This document shows, one piece after another, positions 23,424 to 36,900 of a DNA stretch of 64,000 nucleotides. The notes under the pieces are model-generated. The model had not been told where the DNA came from. It was given only the letters and a program-made list of their open reading frames with translations, and did no database searches. The stretch is from Sorex araneus (Eukaryota > Chordata > Mammalia > Eulipotyphla > Soricidae). The stretch is from assembly GCF_027595985.1 (NCBI RefSeq), contig NC_073302.1, positions 219,873,854-219,937,853 of the forward strand, read 5' to 3'. The translations under genes and the position numbers were made by a program. Positions within the stretch are counted from its first letter, which is position 1, and the number at the start of each line of letters is the position of its first letter.

Positions 23424-24640
23424 ATATTTCAAACTTTTAACAGCATAATCCTTTTTAGATTGAACATCTCTTAACACACACAAAAAAAAACCCTTGTGTT
23501 TGTAGATCACTAGTCAAAATGTCAGTTGAACCTCTCTTGTTTTCAAAAGTGAAAACTTCTAAAGATGCTTCTTTCCTTGTATACAACCTTATATGCAGGA
23601 AAACTTCACCAGACCAACCTACTTCTTAAATAATTGGTTGTGGGGTGGACCCCAGGCCAAGTGTTTGACCCTCAGAATTACCGGGATAAAGCATCTCTAC
23701 ATAGAAAGGAAGGAAGCCAAGTTTCCTTTACTGGAGCTGGATAGTTTTCACTCCAGGGACAATGTTACTGCTTAGAACCCAAATGTCACTTTCCTTCAAC
23801 TCATAGTTCTACACATTGGATTTTCCTTTCTGGGGAAACATCTACCACATGTGCTCCATCATTAGTATGAGCTTGCTATTAAAATGTATTTCATCACTTT
23901 TCTTGCCAGATTATTTCTAAAACATAAATTCTCAGTAAATTAATACTTAGTCCCAAATCCTTGCAGCAATATGCAGATCATGTGGGTGTTGCAGCATTCA
24001 GTAATCACAGGAGCGCTTCCCAAGCAGCTGTCCATGAGAAGAACACAAGGATTATCACCTCCATTCTGCAGGAAGCCGGATGTGCCAATCACCGGAATTT
24101 CTAGAGTGAGAGATAATGGCCAACAAATAGAGGTTCTCCAATCCCTTTGCGTGCTGAGATTTTTGTAAGCTCCCCAATACTAAAAAGGCTCTTCTCCCAG
24201 TGTTACTTCAGGGTCTTTCCAGCAAGCACCACACAAGAAAAACCTTGGGAAGGGGAACTGAAGGCAGGTCTGCAATGCCACGTGGGAGGGAACTGTGTGA
24301 AAGGAGCGTGCAGCTGTCACCACACTGGGAACAGAGACTGAAGGCAATTTGCGTCAGTGGGGCTGAGTATTTGTGAAAGGGAATCCACTAGCGGTTAAAA
24401 GGGTTTCAATGTGAAAGGTGCAGTTTTGTTCACACTGGCCTATTATCCCTGTAACTCTTCAGACTAGAGGAGTCTCAAGCAGGCTAAAGAGATGTAATGT
24501 GGAAAAACAGCCCACCCTAAAGCATCTTTCTTCCAGTATTGTGAACTAGCTCTGTAGAGCCAGGATACTGAGTGTCTCTCGTGGAAGTGCTCGGTTTAGG
24601 CTCATGCTGGTGGGGTCTCTGGGTGACTGTTGTGAAGTGG
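23424..24640. other. Unassigned intergenic sequence
   Basis: No gene or recognised repeat. Open frames at 23593-23775, 23971-24168 and 24147-24341 have no recognisable family. Confidence 0.5.
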
Positions 24641-24839
24641 TGGCAAGAAAGGCGATAGCCTCAAGAAAGGAATCTACCATTTTCTCTCTATCCTCCTCCA
24701 CCACCCAGGAAGAGCTGGGGAAATCTGGGACTGAGCACCTGCTTCTGGTAGGAAAGGAAAGTCAGTCCTAGGGCTTACCCAGGCCTTTCGGGTTATCGCC
24801 TTCCTCTCACAGAGAAGAATCTCAGGAGGAGGCATGCAG

Positions 24840-25562
24840 CAAAGTCTAACAGGTTTTAATTTGGAAGTTTTGAGAAAGAAGGAGCAAGACAGTGGGGGAA
24901 GGAAATGAGGGAGGGAGGGAGGGAGGGAGGGAGGGAGAGAGAGAAGAAAGAGAGAGAGAGAGAGTGAGAGAGAGAGAGAGAGAATGTGCTCAAGAGAGAA
25001 TGTGGGCTTCTCTACAGTGGAGAGGAAGAGAGCCCCAGTACATATTCCAGAGTAAAAATAGGAAGATGTGAAAGTATACCTCTCAAGAGGGGAGATGCGG
25101 GGAACACATGTGCTTGGGCACCACAAGCACTCAGCAGCAACACATGGGCACAGGTAGCATATGCGTGGTCTTCCTTCGTTAAAGTTGGCTTTTATAGGGT
25201 TTCTCCCAAGATGCCCCATGGGAGCCTTCTACCTAGGCAAGAATCTCACCAGGCTGGTTACCAAGGGGCAGAGCTGGGAGCAGTTGATGGTCTTCTTCGA
25301 TATTCCTTTCCAAGCCTTTGTTTCTGCTGGAACTTCTCTGGGAGACGTGTCCAGGCCTCTGTGGGTCTGTGCTAACCCAGGCAAAGCTCTTATTAGCCTT
25401 AGTTCTTGTACTCAAAAAGTGCGTTTTTAGCTGCCTGGAGGTATTTGGTTTTATCATTTCCCAAGAATTCATTGCCATGAGGGCTCTTTTCCCATTTACC
25501 TGCCTCTCTGCTCCAAAGCCATCCTCCAGCCCTGTCCCTCGCCTGAAATAATTCCCGTGACA
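24840..25562 (-). other. LTR-like segment, minus
   Basis: Read on the minus strand it begins tgtcacgggaattatttcag at 25562. It has a TATA-like ccctataaaagcc at about 25198-25186, then a CT-rich stretch (the GA/GGGA repeats at 24906-24985) and an ATTAAA at about 24860. It reaches ...tgctgca near 24838. The order resembles a solo endogenous-retrovirus LTR, though the 3' terminus and TSD are not secure. No viral genes are present. A long minus-strand open frame at 24674-25219 crosses the CT repeat and I do not regard it as a gene. Confidence 0.35.
24906..24985. repeat. (GGGA)n/(GA)n polypurine tract
   Basis: Compound gggaggga then gagaga microsatellite. Confidence 0.95.
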
Positions 25563-25684
25563 CCAAATCCAATTTTTAATATAGAAATACTACTTCTCTA
25601 ATTAGTTTACTGAATTTTTCTCAAACTTCCTAGTGCCAAACTGATGTTTTTGTTGTTAATAGTGGCACCATCTAACAGGTATTT

Positions 25685-25890
25685 GTTTTAAGTAGGCAGC
25701 AAAAACTCCCAGCTCTTCTGTTCACTACTATTGTATGTGGGATAAGCTACTTTAGACAAAATATTGCTCTGATATGCTTTCTTCATGTGTAAAATGGTGA
25801 TACTAATAGTATCTAATCTAACAGATTTTCTCTGAGAATAAATGTTATGTTCAGAGCCTGGGAAATCGCAAATTCTCAGTATGCACCAGC
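25685..25890 (+). mobile_element. MIR (ancient SINE)
   Basis: ttcttcatgtgtaaaatggt, then gatactaatagtatct and gagaataaatgttatgttca follow the MIR consensus order (CTCATCTGTAAAATGGGGAT...). Strongly diverged. Confidence 0.75.
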
Positions 25891-26450
25891 AGTTGTTAAA
25901 GACAAAGAATCCTCTGAATCCATAGGTGTTATCTGGAATTGCACTTTTCATGAATACACAAGTATAAGTGGCATTTGTAATCTTGACACAGAATCACAGC
26001 TAACAGGGTTTGGAAGAGAACCCTTCATCAGATGAGTTCTGTGGGGAATTCATAAGCAGCAAGGCAGGAGGAAGGGCAATGACTAATAGGCTTGTTGCTG
26101 GCAAAGACTTCTCATTTGGGTGAAGATGTATGTTGTGTAACAAAATATTTGTCTGGTCTTTGTCTCAAGTTCCTCGAATGGAGCCTTGGAATTTCCTGAG
26201 TGATAAGAGTGTTTGTGCTATGCTGAGTTTATGCTGTGAGCTGGTACACGTGGGGCGCAGGGTAGAGAGGATCTAGATAGTTTCAGAGTGGACACTGGCT
26301 GCTCAGAAAAGACCTAGGGAATTGGAGTTTTGAATCATGTGATATAGAAACTACGTGCTGTGAGAGGAAGGAAGGTATTGTAGAGTGAGCTAAATCACAT
26401 GATCAACGATTCATCAATTATGTCTATATGGTGAAATCCTAAAAGAAATC
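25891..26450. other. Unassigned intergenic sequence
   Basis: No gene or recognised repeat. Confidence 0.5.
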
Positions 26451-26454
26451 TTGT

Positions 26455-27045
26455 GGAAATGCTAACCAAAACAACAATGATGTATCACTTCCACCATCAG
26501 CACTGTGGGATGTGAGGGAAAGGAACCTTCATTCCCTATTGGGGGAAATTCACCTCTTAATGTCATACTGTTCATCCGTGATTAAAAAAAACAATAACAG
26601 TGTGGACACTTCCTAAAAAATGAAGAACTGAGGGAGCCTAGAGCAATAGCACAGTGGGTAGGGCATTTGCCTTGCACATGGCTGACCTGGATTCGATTCC
26701 CAGCATCCCATATAGTTCCCTGAGCACTGCGATGGGTAATTCCTGAGTTCCAAGCCAGGAGTAACCCCTATGCATTACCAGGTGTGACCCAAAAAAAGCA
26801 AAAAAAAAATGAAGAATTAAATTTCCATATGACTCAATTCTTTCACATCTTTGCATCTATCTCAAAGTCCAAAAACAAAACAAACAAACAAACAAAGAAA
26901 CAAAAAAGACTTAAAAAATATTGTCACTGCTATGTTCACTGCAGCACTATTCACCATAAACTAGACTAAGAAACAAATCAAATGCCCCCAAACAGATAAC
27001 CGGATTTAAAAAAATGGCACACACACACATAATGGTGCAATGTTG
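26455..27045 (+). mobile_element. Old L1 ORF2 fragment split by a SINE
   Basis: ccaaaacaacaatgatgtat to acacttcctaaaaaatgaag lies left of the SINE. atttccatatgactcaattc, then actgcagcactattcaccat and a (caaa)n tract at about 26877-26905 lie right of it. Frames are destroyed. Confidence 0.75.
26615..26816 (+). mobile_element. SINE type I inserted in old L1
   Basis: Full copy (about 26630-26803) with A box tagcacagtgggtagg and B box ggattcgattcc. The TSD is aaaaaatgaagaact versus aaaaaatgaagaatt at its two ends. Confidence 0.92.
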
Positions 27046-29800
27046 GAACTTCTGAATCTGTTGCTATTTGATAGGAAGTGAGGGCCTTTTAGTTGGGATT
27101 TTTGCCTTCCATAGGGGAGTAGCAACTAAAGCTGGGTGATTAGTGACTAAACTGGACCATAGTTTTGGACCGCATGACTTAGGTCTTGTCATGTGTGTTT
27201 TTTGTATATAGAATGACTTTAATCTTTGATCTTTGATATTTTGACCTTTTCAACACTGAGATATTGTTTCAAAAAATTTCTTTTTCAGGTCAAGACTGCT
27301 CTATGAGTCATGGAAAATGTAATGACTTGTGGGACATTAGTACCAACAGTTTGAGTGAGGGAGTGTCTGTCTTCTCCACCATCCCCTGAGCACTTTCTTC
27401 AGAGGTAGCAATCGTTGGTCAATAAGAAACTCATCCTCTTAATTCTGAAGCTACTGATTGAGCTATTCTTTTGAGCCTAGGGAATCAGTACTAAGTTGGC
27501 AGTATAAGTCTGCCTTTTTTCACTCTGAAGGAAGCTCCATGATGGTCCGAAGAGAAGATATATCAGCTTTTGAAATTAAGGCTATAATAAAACTAGCTCA
27601 TTATGACACATAAGGCCACTAAAACTCGTTTTTTATGATTTCATGAAGCTTATTCAAGTGTCATAGCTTAATAAAGTACCTATGATAAGTGATATGCCTA
27701 TCACTTCAGAGGTAAAATCTGAAGATGTTACAACGGAAGACAAGATATCAAAAATTTATAAGAAAGATATGATAGATTGATTGCTGAGAGCTTGACTTTT
27801 TGGAAGAAGTGAGTGAAATGCTTTACTCAAGATAGGAATTTGTAGACTTTATATTAGTTGGAGATATTTTAAATCCACCTCCATAGGCTGCAATAAAAAT
27901 GAGAAAAAAATTAGTTTCTCTAGTAGAATATAATGAAAGAGTAGATTAAGAAACCATAAGCTTCTTTATCCTAAGCTGAAACACTCATCAGACTGTAGAT
28001 TTTACACCTGACTGTCAAAAGTCATCTACTAGGTGCAGTCATTCTAGGAATTTTAAGTCCTTGCCTCACCCTGAAAAATGAAAATTAACAAAATCACAAT
28101 CATTTGCCTTCTTTGTGATGCAGAGACTTTTAATTTCACTAAACAAACAAAAAATAAGAGCTAAGAAGAGAAAAATAATGCTGGAGTCTGGCCATACATC
28201 AAGTTGTATCCAGAATACTAGTAAGTCAATATTCCTGCAGCTGATTTATCAGTGAAAAAATATTTTTAATAACAACCACCTCTATTTTTACATTAATATA
28301 AAATTTACATTAATGTTAATGCCTATTTAAGTTTTAAAATTGTCCTGAGAGAGAGAACAGGAGTCGTGAGTATGATGTCAAGATCTTGTTGGGATCTAGG
28401 TGATTGTTATTGAAGAAAAACAGTAATTTGACCTGGAAGATGTTATAAAAAGAGAAAAAAAATCACCAATTTTTAGCGTCTGGTAATTGTCTTAAAGACA
28501 TATAGTAAATAGAGATATTTGCTCATCATTAAAAATCATGATAACAAGAGAAAGTAATGTTAAAAAATTTGAGTCATAAACTGCTCCAATCAATGCACTC
28601 CCACACATCCAGCACCCTCCACCAAACCCCGCACACACACATAGAGGAATACTGATTTCAGCTAAAAAGATGGGGTCTGCTACTCCATTGCTCTAGGGAT
28701 ATAATTTTACCTTGGAAGAAGCAAGTCCAATGTTACAAAAGTACTTTTTAGTGTAGGCCAAGGGAAGTGGAACTTCATTCTTCAACCAGCTCACTCATAG
28801 AACAGTTTCTGCACCCCTTCCATGTGTGAGAATATTGAGGCATGGTTTTCTGCACTAGAGCTTGCTTATACAGATGCAGTTCCATGCCAGTGCTACTAAA
28901 ATATGTCCAACTATCATCCTCTCTACACAGAAGGGATGTCCCTTACATAGTAGAGGATGGCACTCTGTGAAAAAAGGGCTGTTGTCTCCATCCCTAGACT
29001 TGACAGAATTAACCATCCGGTCACTCTGGTGTGGTGCCTCTGAGTCTCCCCACAGAAGGCTGAAGCTATAAGAACTGAATTGATCTAATTTGGAATAGGA
29101 TAACTTTTGAGTGGACCAAGGAGAATATCAAGCCTATAAATGCTAAACCAATGTGAATAATGTAAAGCAACAGAGACAATGGTGAAGAGCAGCTGAGTGA
29201 GGCTGATAGCTTCATGATACTGATGCATCGATGAAGATTTTAATTGTTATGCAAGCATAATAACACAAAATACGCTTGGCCGAAAGATAGTACACATGTT
29301 TGAGATTGCATATTATCAACGGTATTGGAGATGAAAATCTCTAATCTATTTACCCCTAGCAAAACAAAAGAAAGTGTTGTAAATGTCCTAAATGGGAAGG
29401 CATCTCCAAGCCATACCCGGGAGACACTTGTTGAAGTTAGATGACAATCTAACTAGATAAGAACACTTAACCACTAGCTTTAGCCAATTACCGGTTTATA
29501 TAGACCCAAGGGTGTCTTACAGAAGCCAGGGTGAAAGGATAAAGCAGAGGAAGGCAGCAGAACGGGAACATCAGAGGCCCACCACACGGGGAAACAGACC
29601 TCATGGAGTTAGCCAGCCCAGTCACCAAACAGATAAATTATCAATTTAACTAATCGATGTTACTGTATACTTTAATGTTGTTTAATTAACACAGATTAAA
29701 ATTCAGGTGTCAAAATGTTAAAGGAAAAGGGAAGCTTAGAAATGTAAGTGATAACAATAGCTAGAACTGTTTTAATATATAATCTGAGATGTAATTTTCC
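27046..29800. other. Unassigned intergenic sequence
   Basis: About 2.7 kb with no gene and no repeat that I can name. Only short open frames are present. Confidence 0.5.
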
Positions 29801-30433
29801 AACAAAAATTATAAGTCACACAAAACAGGAAAGTATGACCCATATAGAGGAAAAACTAGAAGGAAAAAAACTCTTAAAATATTCCCTTTGAGAGAGTCAC
29901 TTGAGTTATTAGAGATTCCAAGGTAACTATAACAATTTTTCACTAAGAACTAATGAAAATCAGGATTAAAATTTACAGAAAAATAGCGTGGAGAAGAGAT
30001 TCTATAGAGAGAATATTAATAAAGAATCAGTAATATCAGTGCAAACCTTAAAAATCATTTATTTGAGGATATAAACAGTAAATTTGAATTGGCATTTTTT
30101 TTGGAGCCCCAGGGGATTGCTGAGGGGATAGATCTTGCAGTTAGAAGGTTGCAAATTCTATCTCCATTACTGCCACATAAACTGAATTTAATCCTATCGT
30201 CTCTATCGTTAGAGTCTTGAAGTCAATCTGCTGTGTAACCCTCTGTGACCACCAGAACTAAAGTGTGCAGACACTACAGCCAGGAAAATAAATGTAATCC
30301 CCATTCATCACAATGACAAAAATAAAGGGAAAGTGATAAATACATAAAAGAAAGAATCTGGAAAGTTGAGGAAAGATGAAGATTATGTAATCTAGAAAAT
30401 AAGAGGGAAAATCTGAAGAAAAATAGACAGGGT

Positions 30434-30608
30434 CGGTGCTGGAGCGATAGTACAGCGGGAAGGGCATTTGCCTTGCACATGGCCCACCTGGTTAGATCCC
30501 CAGCATCCCATATGGTCCCCTGAGCATTGCCAGGAGTAATTACTGAGTGCAGAGCTAGGAATAACCCCTGTGCATTGCCAGGTTTGACCCCCAAAATAAA
30601 AAAAAAAT
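30434..30608 (+). mobile_element. SINE type I
   Basis: A box tagtacagcgggaagg, a B-box-like ggttagatcccc, intact body and A-rich tail. It lies within an old L1/HAL1-like stretch. Confidence 0.88.
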
Positions 30609-30619
30609 TTAAATAAACA

Positions 30620-31140
30620 GTCTCACAGAAACGTAAGACACATATGATTGAAGAGGGGCAAGAAAGAAATGAACAGACAACAATATTGAAAGAATTAGTG
30701 GCTTAGAACTTTCTAAACTTGATGGGAAGCACTAATTCACACTTCCAGGAAGGTCAATAAATTCTGGGTAAGATAAGTACAATGAGATTTAGTTCACAAA
30801 CATAACAAAAGTATTGAAACTCAAAGATGAAGAGAAATCATGATAGCAGCTGGAGAAAAAGCTTCATCATGTACAAGGAAATATGACTATGATTAACAAC
30901 TGATATCTCATCTGAAACTATGAAAGATAAATGAAGAGATATTCAAAATGATGAAAGGGAAACATTCAGATAGGAATGCTATCTCTGCAGAGCTCTCTCC
31001 TAAAATGAAGGTAAAATATAAGCTTCCCAAGTAAGCAAAACCAGGGACTTCATTGCCAGAGAGGCCTGTCTTCAAAAATTGTAAAAGAAAGTTCTTTAGG
31101 CTGTTAGAAAAGGATAAATCAAATCCATATTAAAAAACCA
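30620..31140 (+). mobile_element. Ancient L1/HAL1-like ORF1-region fragment
   Basis: The order gatagcagctggagaaaaag, caaggaaatatgac, atctgaaactatgaaagata, aaatgatgaaagggaaac and cttcccaagtaagcaaaacc follows the C-terminal ORF1 region of old mammalian L1/HAL1. The reading frame is lost. It may extend left to about 29800. Confidence 0.6.
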
Positions 31141-31383
31141 AAGTACTTGGAAATAAATAATTAAGTAATTAATGACTTAAGAAACCACAAGCACATATTT
31201 TTCCTTTCTTCTTTTAATTGCAAAAAGACATATTCATAGCACTGTTAGCTCTATAACATATAGAAAGGTATTTGACAATACCAATTATTGTATTCTGAGG
31301 TACATTTTAGTAAATAAGAGATATTTACAAGCCCCCAAGAAGAAAGAGAAAAAATGCTAAATAAGAAAATGAATATTCTGTAT

Positions 31384-31460
31384 GACTGAAACACAAGCAT
31401 GAAAAGTTGTAAGTCTGTAACTGTACCTAACGGTGATTCACTAATAAAAAAATTAAAAAA
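31384..31460 (+). mobile_element. L1 3' terminus fragment
   Basis: ctgtaactgtacctaacgg, then tgattcactaataaaa and an A-rich tail: the last 70 bp of a shrew L1. Confidence 0.8.
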
Positions 31461-32154
31461 ATAATTAAAATTTTTTAATTAAAAAAGAAAATGAATATTT
31501 AAAAAATAATAAAATGATTTTTGCAAGGAAATTTGCATCCTCCTTTCTCCCCTCAGCAACGTTATATTAAACAATTACTACAACAATCTATTCCTGCGTT
31601 TGCAGTATTTATCATTGTGATTTGTATAATAATTGTAATAAACATAAGGAAATGCACACAGGAAAGTATTTCTGTAACCATACAACATAAAACTGAAGTA
31701 CGTTATAGTGATTTAGGCATAAATTATATGTTCTAGGCAACTACTAAAAAAGTCTCAAAATTAAAGTTAAAATCAATAAAAGAACAATAAGGTAACTGCA
31801 GACAGTATGGCTAAGATACAGATATCTGACAATAACAATTGTTGGTACAGAGAAACAGGGATATCACTCTATGACCAATAGAATTTAATCAATAACAGCT
31901 ATTGTTTGGTTGTACAGTATAGCCACTCTGAATAGGTATAATATTACTATTTGAATAACCGCATGCTCATATGTTTATCTTCAACTGATTTTCAATCTAG
32001 TTTACACATAAAATCAGAAAGCAATTGCCCTTTAATTCATAATTGCCCCAAACTGGAAGCAATCAATATATTCTTAATTGAAAATGAATAAACAGTAATA
32101 TATCCATACAAGAGAATAATCTTCATTAATAAAAAGGAAATAACAGAGCATAAC
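31461..32154. other. Unassigned AT-rich sequence
   Basis: No gene. Part around 32030-32150 (caatatattcttaattgaaa, gaataatcttcattaataaa) may be decayed L1 ORF2. Confidence 0.4.
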
Positions 32155-33205
32155 ATGAAGCCTGCCATAGCCATGCCACCAGATGCCACATCAGGCTGTT
32201 TCACTTTGGGAGCCCCAGAGGTTGGGGGGGTGGGAAAGAGCCCTCCCCGCCCCAAGAGACCCAGCTCCGGCAGCTGAAAACCTCCACAACCCAACAGCCA
32301 CCACGATCAAGGCCACTCCCCACACGCTCAGGCTGAGCCTCAGTGAAGTTCCACGAAACCCAGGTAATGCGGGACTTTATGACCTTGAACTCTGGGCTCA
32401 AGGGGACCCAGGAGTGGAGATCATCTGCCCATTTACCCCAGTATCCGGTGACCCAGAGGTCACGACCATAAGCCACCTCCTGCCGGTGCCAGATAATCTC
32501 CTCAGCGGCCACCCTCCAGATCCCGAGGCTACTTCTCCGGGAAGGAAGCATAACATGAAGCCCCCAGCCATTCCACTGATCTCTGAGCCAGGCTGTTTCA
32601 CTCGGGGCTCCCCAGAAGGGGGCATGTGAAAGCCCTCCCCACCCCAAGGGACCCAGCCCTGGCAGCCAAAAACTTCCACAACCCAACCGCTGCCACACTT
32701 CACGGCTGCTCTCCTCATGCTTGGGCTGAGCCTCACACATTCTTGGACCCTGCGGGCACATCCACGGCTGCACGACACATCATAAGACACTCCCTACCCA
32801 TTCTCCACATTTGATGGGGTTCAGATAGTAAGCAACATATCATAGAGGGAAATATATATATATAATCATATATACATATTTTATACATATATACGGAAGC
32901 TCACACCACTCACCTTTAACAATGTGTTAGTAATATCCAATAGAATGTCTTAATGGCCCCTGCCAAAATAGAACAATCTTCACACTGTTTCCTATATGAA
33001 CACTTCTTTGTAAGCATTTTCAGTGGTTCTTCATAACAGACAATACAAAATACATTATTTTGGTTGTGTTTTGGGACAGGGATCAGGGCTTGAGAGGGAA
33101 ACATCCCAAATTTAGTGATAGCAAGGTGTAATGGTGGTGGGATTGGTGTTTGAATATTAATGTAATCAAATATTGTGAATTACCTTATAAAATAAAAATA
33201 ATTAA
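32155..33205 (+). repeat. Family X copy 2, with duplicated head
   Basis: The GC-rich head occurs twice (32155-32330 and 32548-32740; shared caggctgtttcact and cttccacaacccaacc blocks). It is followed by the family X tail (caatcttcacactgtttcct, ggtggtgggattggtgtttg, attgtgaattaccttataaa). The GC content produces open frames on both strands that are not genes. Confidence 0.7.
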
Positions 33206-33599
33206 TTCCAAAAAATAGCATTACATCATACAGAAACATGATAGAGATATTGCATACAGTTATTGCAAAGTAAAAGAAATCAGTTGAGAAAGACTGCATA
33301 CTATTTTATTCTATTTATATGATATTATGACATTCTGGTTAAGCAGAACTGTAGAGAATATGATACTATGGTTTGGGTTATCATGGTTATAAGTGACCAC
33401 TAGGATGGAGGGGTTGAAGAGCCAATTAGGTGAAATGGGAAATTTTAACAGGTGACAAAAGAATTCTATTCACTGGTGGATACATGAGGTGCACACATTT
33501 ATAAAACCCAGAGAACTTTAAAACATAGAGTGGACACTTGTGGGTATAAAGATATTTTTTTTGTTTTGTTTTTGTTTCTTTATTCTTTTGGTTTTAGGA
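33206..33599. other. Unassigned sequence
   Basis: No gene. The T-rich stretch at 33550-33600 resembles the inverted tail of a type I SINE. Confidence 0.4.
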
Positions 33600-33985
33600 C
33601 CACTGCCAGTTCTCACTCAGTTCCCACTACCCAGCCACCTCCACGCTCCAGGCCACATTCCGGACACTCGGGCCGAACCTCACGCATGACTGAAGCCCCA
33701 CGGAACCAGATAAAGCAGAACTTTGTGACCTTGGACTCTAGGCTCAACGAGACTCAGAAACAAGATCTTCTTCTGCCTCCTCCAATTTCCGAAGCCCCAG
33801 GGATCAAACCCAGATGATCCACCCTACCCTCATCAGATAAATACCTCATCAGCCGACCTCCACTACCTCCACTACCCAGCCACTGCCATGCTCCAGGCTG
33901 CTTTCCAAACCGTAAGACATATAATACCCATTTTTCATAATTTCTGCAACTTATTTGATGGGGTTCAAATATGGTGTGAACCATG
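33600..33985 (+). repeat. Family X fragment, head region
   Basis: It shares cagaactttgtgaccttgga and the tttgatggggttcaaatat end block with copy 2 (32370-32830). It ends just before RTE copy A. Confidence 0.65.
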
Positions 33986-33997
33986 GGAACATCTATA

Positions 33998-36900
33998 AGG
34001 GCGATTAGAGGCCGCCCAAAAAGCCTCCATCCCTCTTGGAGAGCCCAGTAAGCTACTGAGAGTATCCCGCCCACATGGCAGAGCCTGGCAAGCTACCCAT
34101 GGTGTATTTGATATGCCAAAAACAGTAACAAAAATCGGCCTCATTCACCTGACACTGAAAGAGCTCTGAATACGGTAGCATTAAGAAAATTGAGCAAGGA
34201 GAGGCTGATAAAATCTCAGGGACAAACTAGACTGCCAAAACAAAGAAGGACTAATATGACTGTCTGAACTTTCAACACACATACATTGGCATCAGAACAT
34301 CCATCCAGGACCTGATTATGTAAGTGCAGAAGATCAAGTACATCATTGGCCTGACCGAAACGAGAAGGCAGTGATCACATCATGCCATTTTCGACACTAG
34401 AGAAGAACTGTTCCTCAGAACATGCGACAACAGAGGCGATGGTGGTGTCAGTGTCCTTGTCAACATGAACTTGGCTATGAGCATTGATTCATTCAATGCA
34501 AACAACCTGAATTGGACAATTAGGCTTGAATAGATGTGGCTCACTGCTGGCAGTTTCTATCTTCATCATCTTTCTATCTTCATCACCAACATCCAAATAT
34601 GAAGAAGAAATTGAGAAATTATACATGGAGCTGGAGAAGTTCTATAAAAAAGACCACACCTTCTATAAGATCACTGTCAGTGATTTCAATGCCAAGATAG
34701 GACTGAGAAGGTCGTCCAAAGAACTCCACATTGGGACCCATGGCCTAGAATGGAACGAACAGGGTGAGAGACTGTCTGAGTTCATTATGTTGACCAAGAC
34801 CATCCATGGTAACTCACAGTTCCAGAAGACCAAATCTAATTGTTGGACATAAGAGTCTCCCGCTGGACAGTTCCACAATGAAATTGACCACATCATATTC
34901 AATCAAAGGTTTTGCCTGTCCCATGTCGCTGTTGTCCTAAAATTCCAAACAGGATCAGACCACCATCTCCTTCTTGCAAAATTCTATTTCACAGACCAGG
35001 GAGAAAGGACTGAAAAGTTGAAGTTTAAGAAGAGAATTCCCAGAATGACCACCACCTGGGAGCTCGTTGGCACTATTGTGGCAACATAGGAAGACTCTAT
35101 CTTTGACAACATCGATAAGGAATACTATCGACTGGTTCAGCACCTCCATGACTGCATGAGGAATGCCGAGAGTGGGAAAGCCACTATCAGACACCTGTCT
35201 TTGGAAACTCTTGAATTCATTCATGAACATGGTTTGGCACGAGCCTCAGGCAACTACAAGCTAACATTCTAGCTCACAAAGCTGTGCAGAGAAGCAATAA
35301 AGAAAGACCTCAAAGAGAGAAGAGCAGCAGTGTTGGCCGATGCAGTAGAAGCCGGGCAAAGGATGCAAAACTCGCCTATCCTTCACCAACTACAAGACCA
35401 AGATGACTGCCCTCCGACTTCCAGATGGATCTATCACATCTTCCAGAAGGGCAATGGAGAGGATTGTTCATGACTTCTACTCAGATCTCTTTGACAGCCA
35501 TGTCCACCTGCCCACATACCAAATTCCGCAGGATGGATATGTCATTCAGAGCATTCTCCCTTCCAAAATCCAACATGCCATCTTGTCAGTAAAGATGCAT
35601 ACAGCAAGGTCAGACCCAAACACCTGAAGAATCTGCCGCAAGTACTCGTCAATACACTGGCTTGGCTCTTCACACACTACCTGTCTGAAGACAAGATTCC
35701 GTCCCAGTGAAAAACCAGCAGGACCATTCTGTTATTCAAGAAGGGAGACATTCACGACGTCGTCAACTATCGCCCAATTTGCCTGCTGTCTGTCATCTAC
35801 AAGTTGTTCACTCGAGTCATCCTGAATAGAATAGGCAGATTCTATTAAACACTAGATGAAGGACAACCACGCAAACGAGCAGGGTTCTGAAAAGCATTCA
35901 GCATAATCGACCGTATCCACTTGGTGACCAAGCTCATTGAAGTTTCGTGAGAGTTCAAGATGTTGCTCTGTCTAACTTTCATTGATTTAAAGAAGGCCTT
36001 TGATTCTGTTGAGACTGAAGGGGTCATCAAAGCCCTAGCCAAACAGGGTGTTCAAATTCAGTACATCAGGATCCTCCACGACCTGTATAAATGAATCACC
36101 ACCAGAATCTCACCATTCTACAAGGAAGTGATCATCGACATAAAGAGAGGGGTTTGGCAGGGTGACATCATTTCACTGAAAATCTACAATGCCACCCTTG
36201 AGAATGTCATGCAATGACTGGAATGGGAAGGAATGGGAGTGAAGATAGATGGTCGGCAACTATACCACCTCTGCTTTGCTGATGACATTCTCATAACACC
36301 AAACATTAGCCATGGGTCACAAATGCTGGCCGTCTTTGACCACAAGTTTGGAAAGGTCGGACTGCAGCTGAATCTCACCAAGATAGTGTTCATAAAAAAT
36401 GAACTAGTCCCTGATGCTCCATTGGCTCTCAATGGAACAAACATCTCCGAATGCAGCAGCTATGTGTACCTGGGTCAAGAACTCAACATGGGGAATGATT
36501 TGGCACCAGTACTGCACAGGAGGAAGAGAGCAGTGTGGAATACCTTTAAGAGCATTGAAGAACTTGTTAAGAGAACGAAGAACCTCCGGCTTCAGGCACA
36601 TCTTTTCGACTCCACTGTTCTTCCTACACTAACATATGCCTCAGAGACCTGGGCCCTATGAAAACAGGACAAGAATGCTACTCAGGTATCCCAAAGAGGA
36701 ATTGAAAGAGCTATGCTTGAAATATCACATTTCACTCAAGTGAGAGAAGGAATCCAGATTTCTGACCTCCATCGACGATCAAGCATCAGGGACGCTGTCT
36801 CGTTTGCCAAGGCTTCGAAAATCAGATGGGTTGGACACATCATGCAATTTAGAGAGGACCGCTGGACTAGAGCTGTTACTGACTGGATTCCATGGGATGT

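Noticed and set aside
24674..25219. 181-aa minus-strand open frame
   Set aside because: It runs through a CT microsatellite, has no known domain, and sits in an LTR-like segment.
32183..32814. GC-rich open frames on both strands (up to 190 aa)
   Set aside because: They lie in the duplicated head of family X; they are proline-rich with no domain, and the other copies have no matching frame.
33986..34140. RTE leader considered as an independent type II SINE inserted upstream of RTE copy A
   Set aside because: Copy B has the same leader at the same place and the same extreme 5' end, so the block belongs to the RTE.
36233..36661. 142-aa open frame
   Set aside because: It is RT and C-terminal sequence of the broken RTE copy A, not a host gene.
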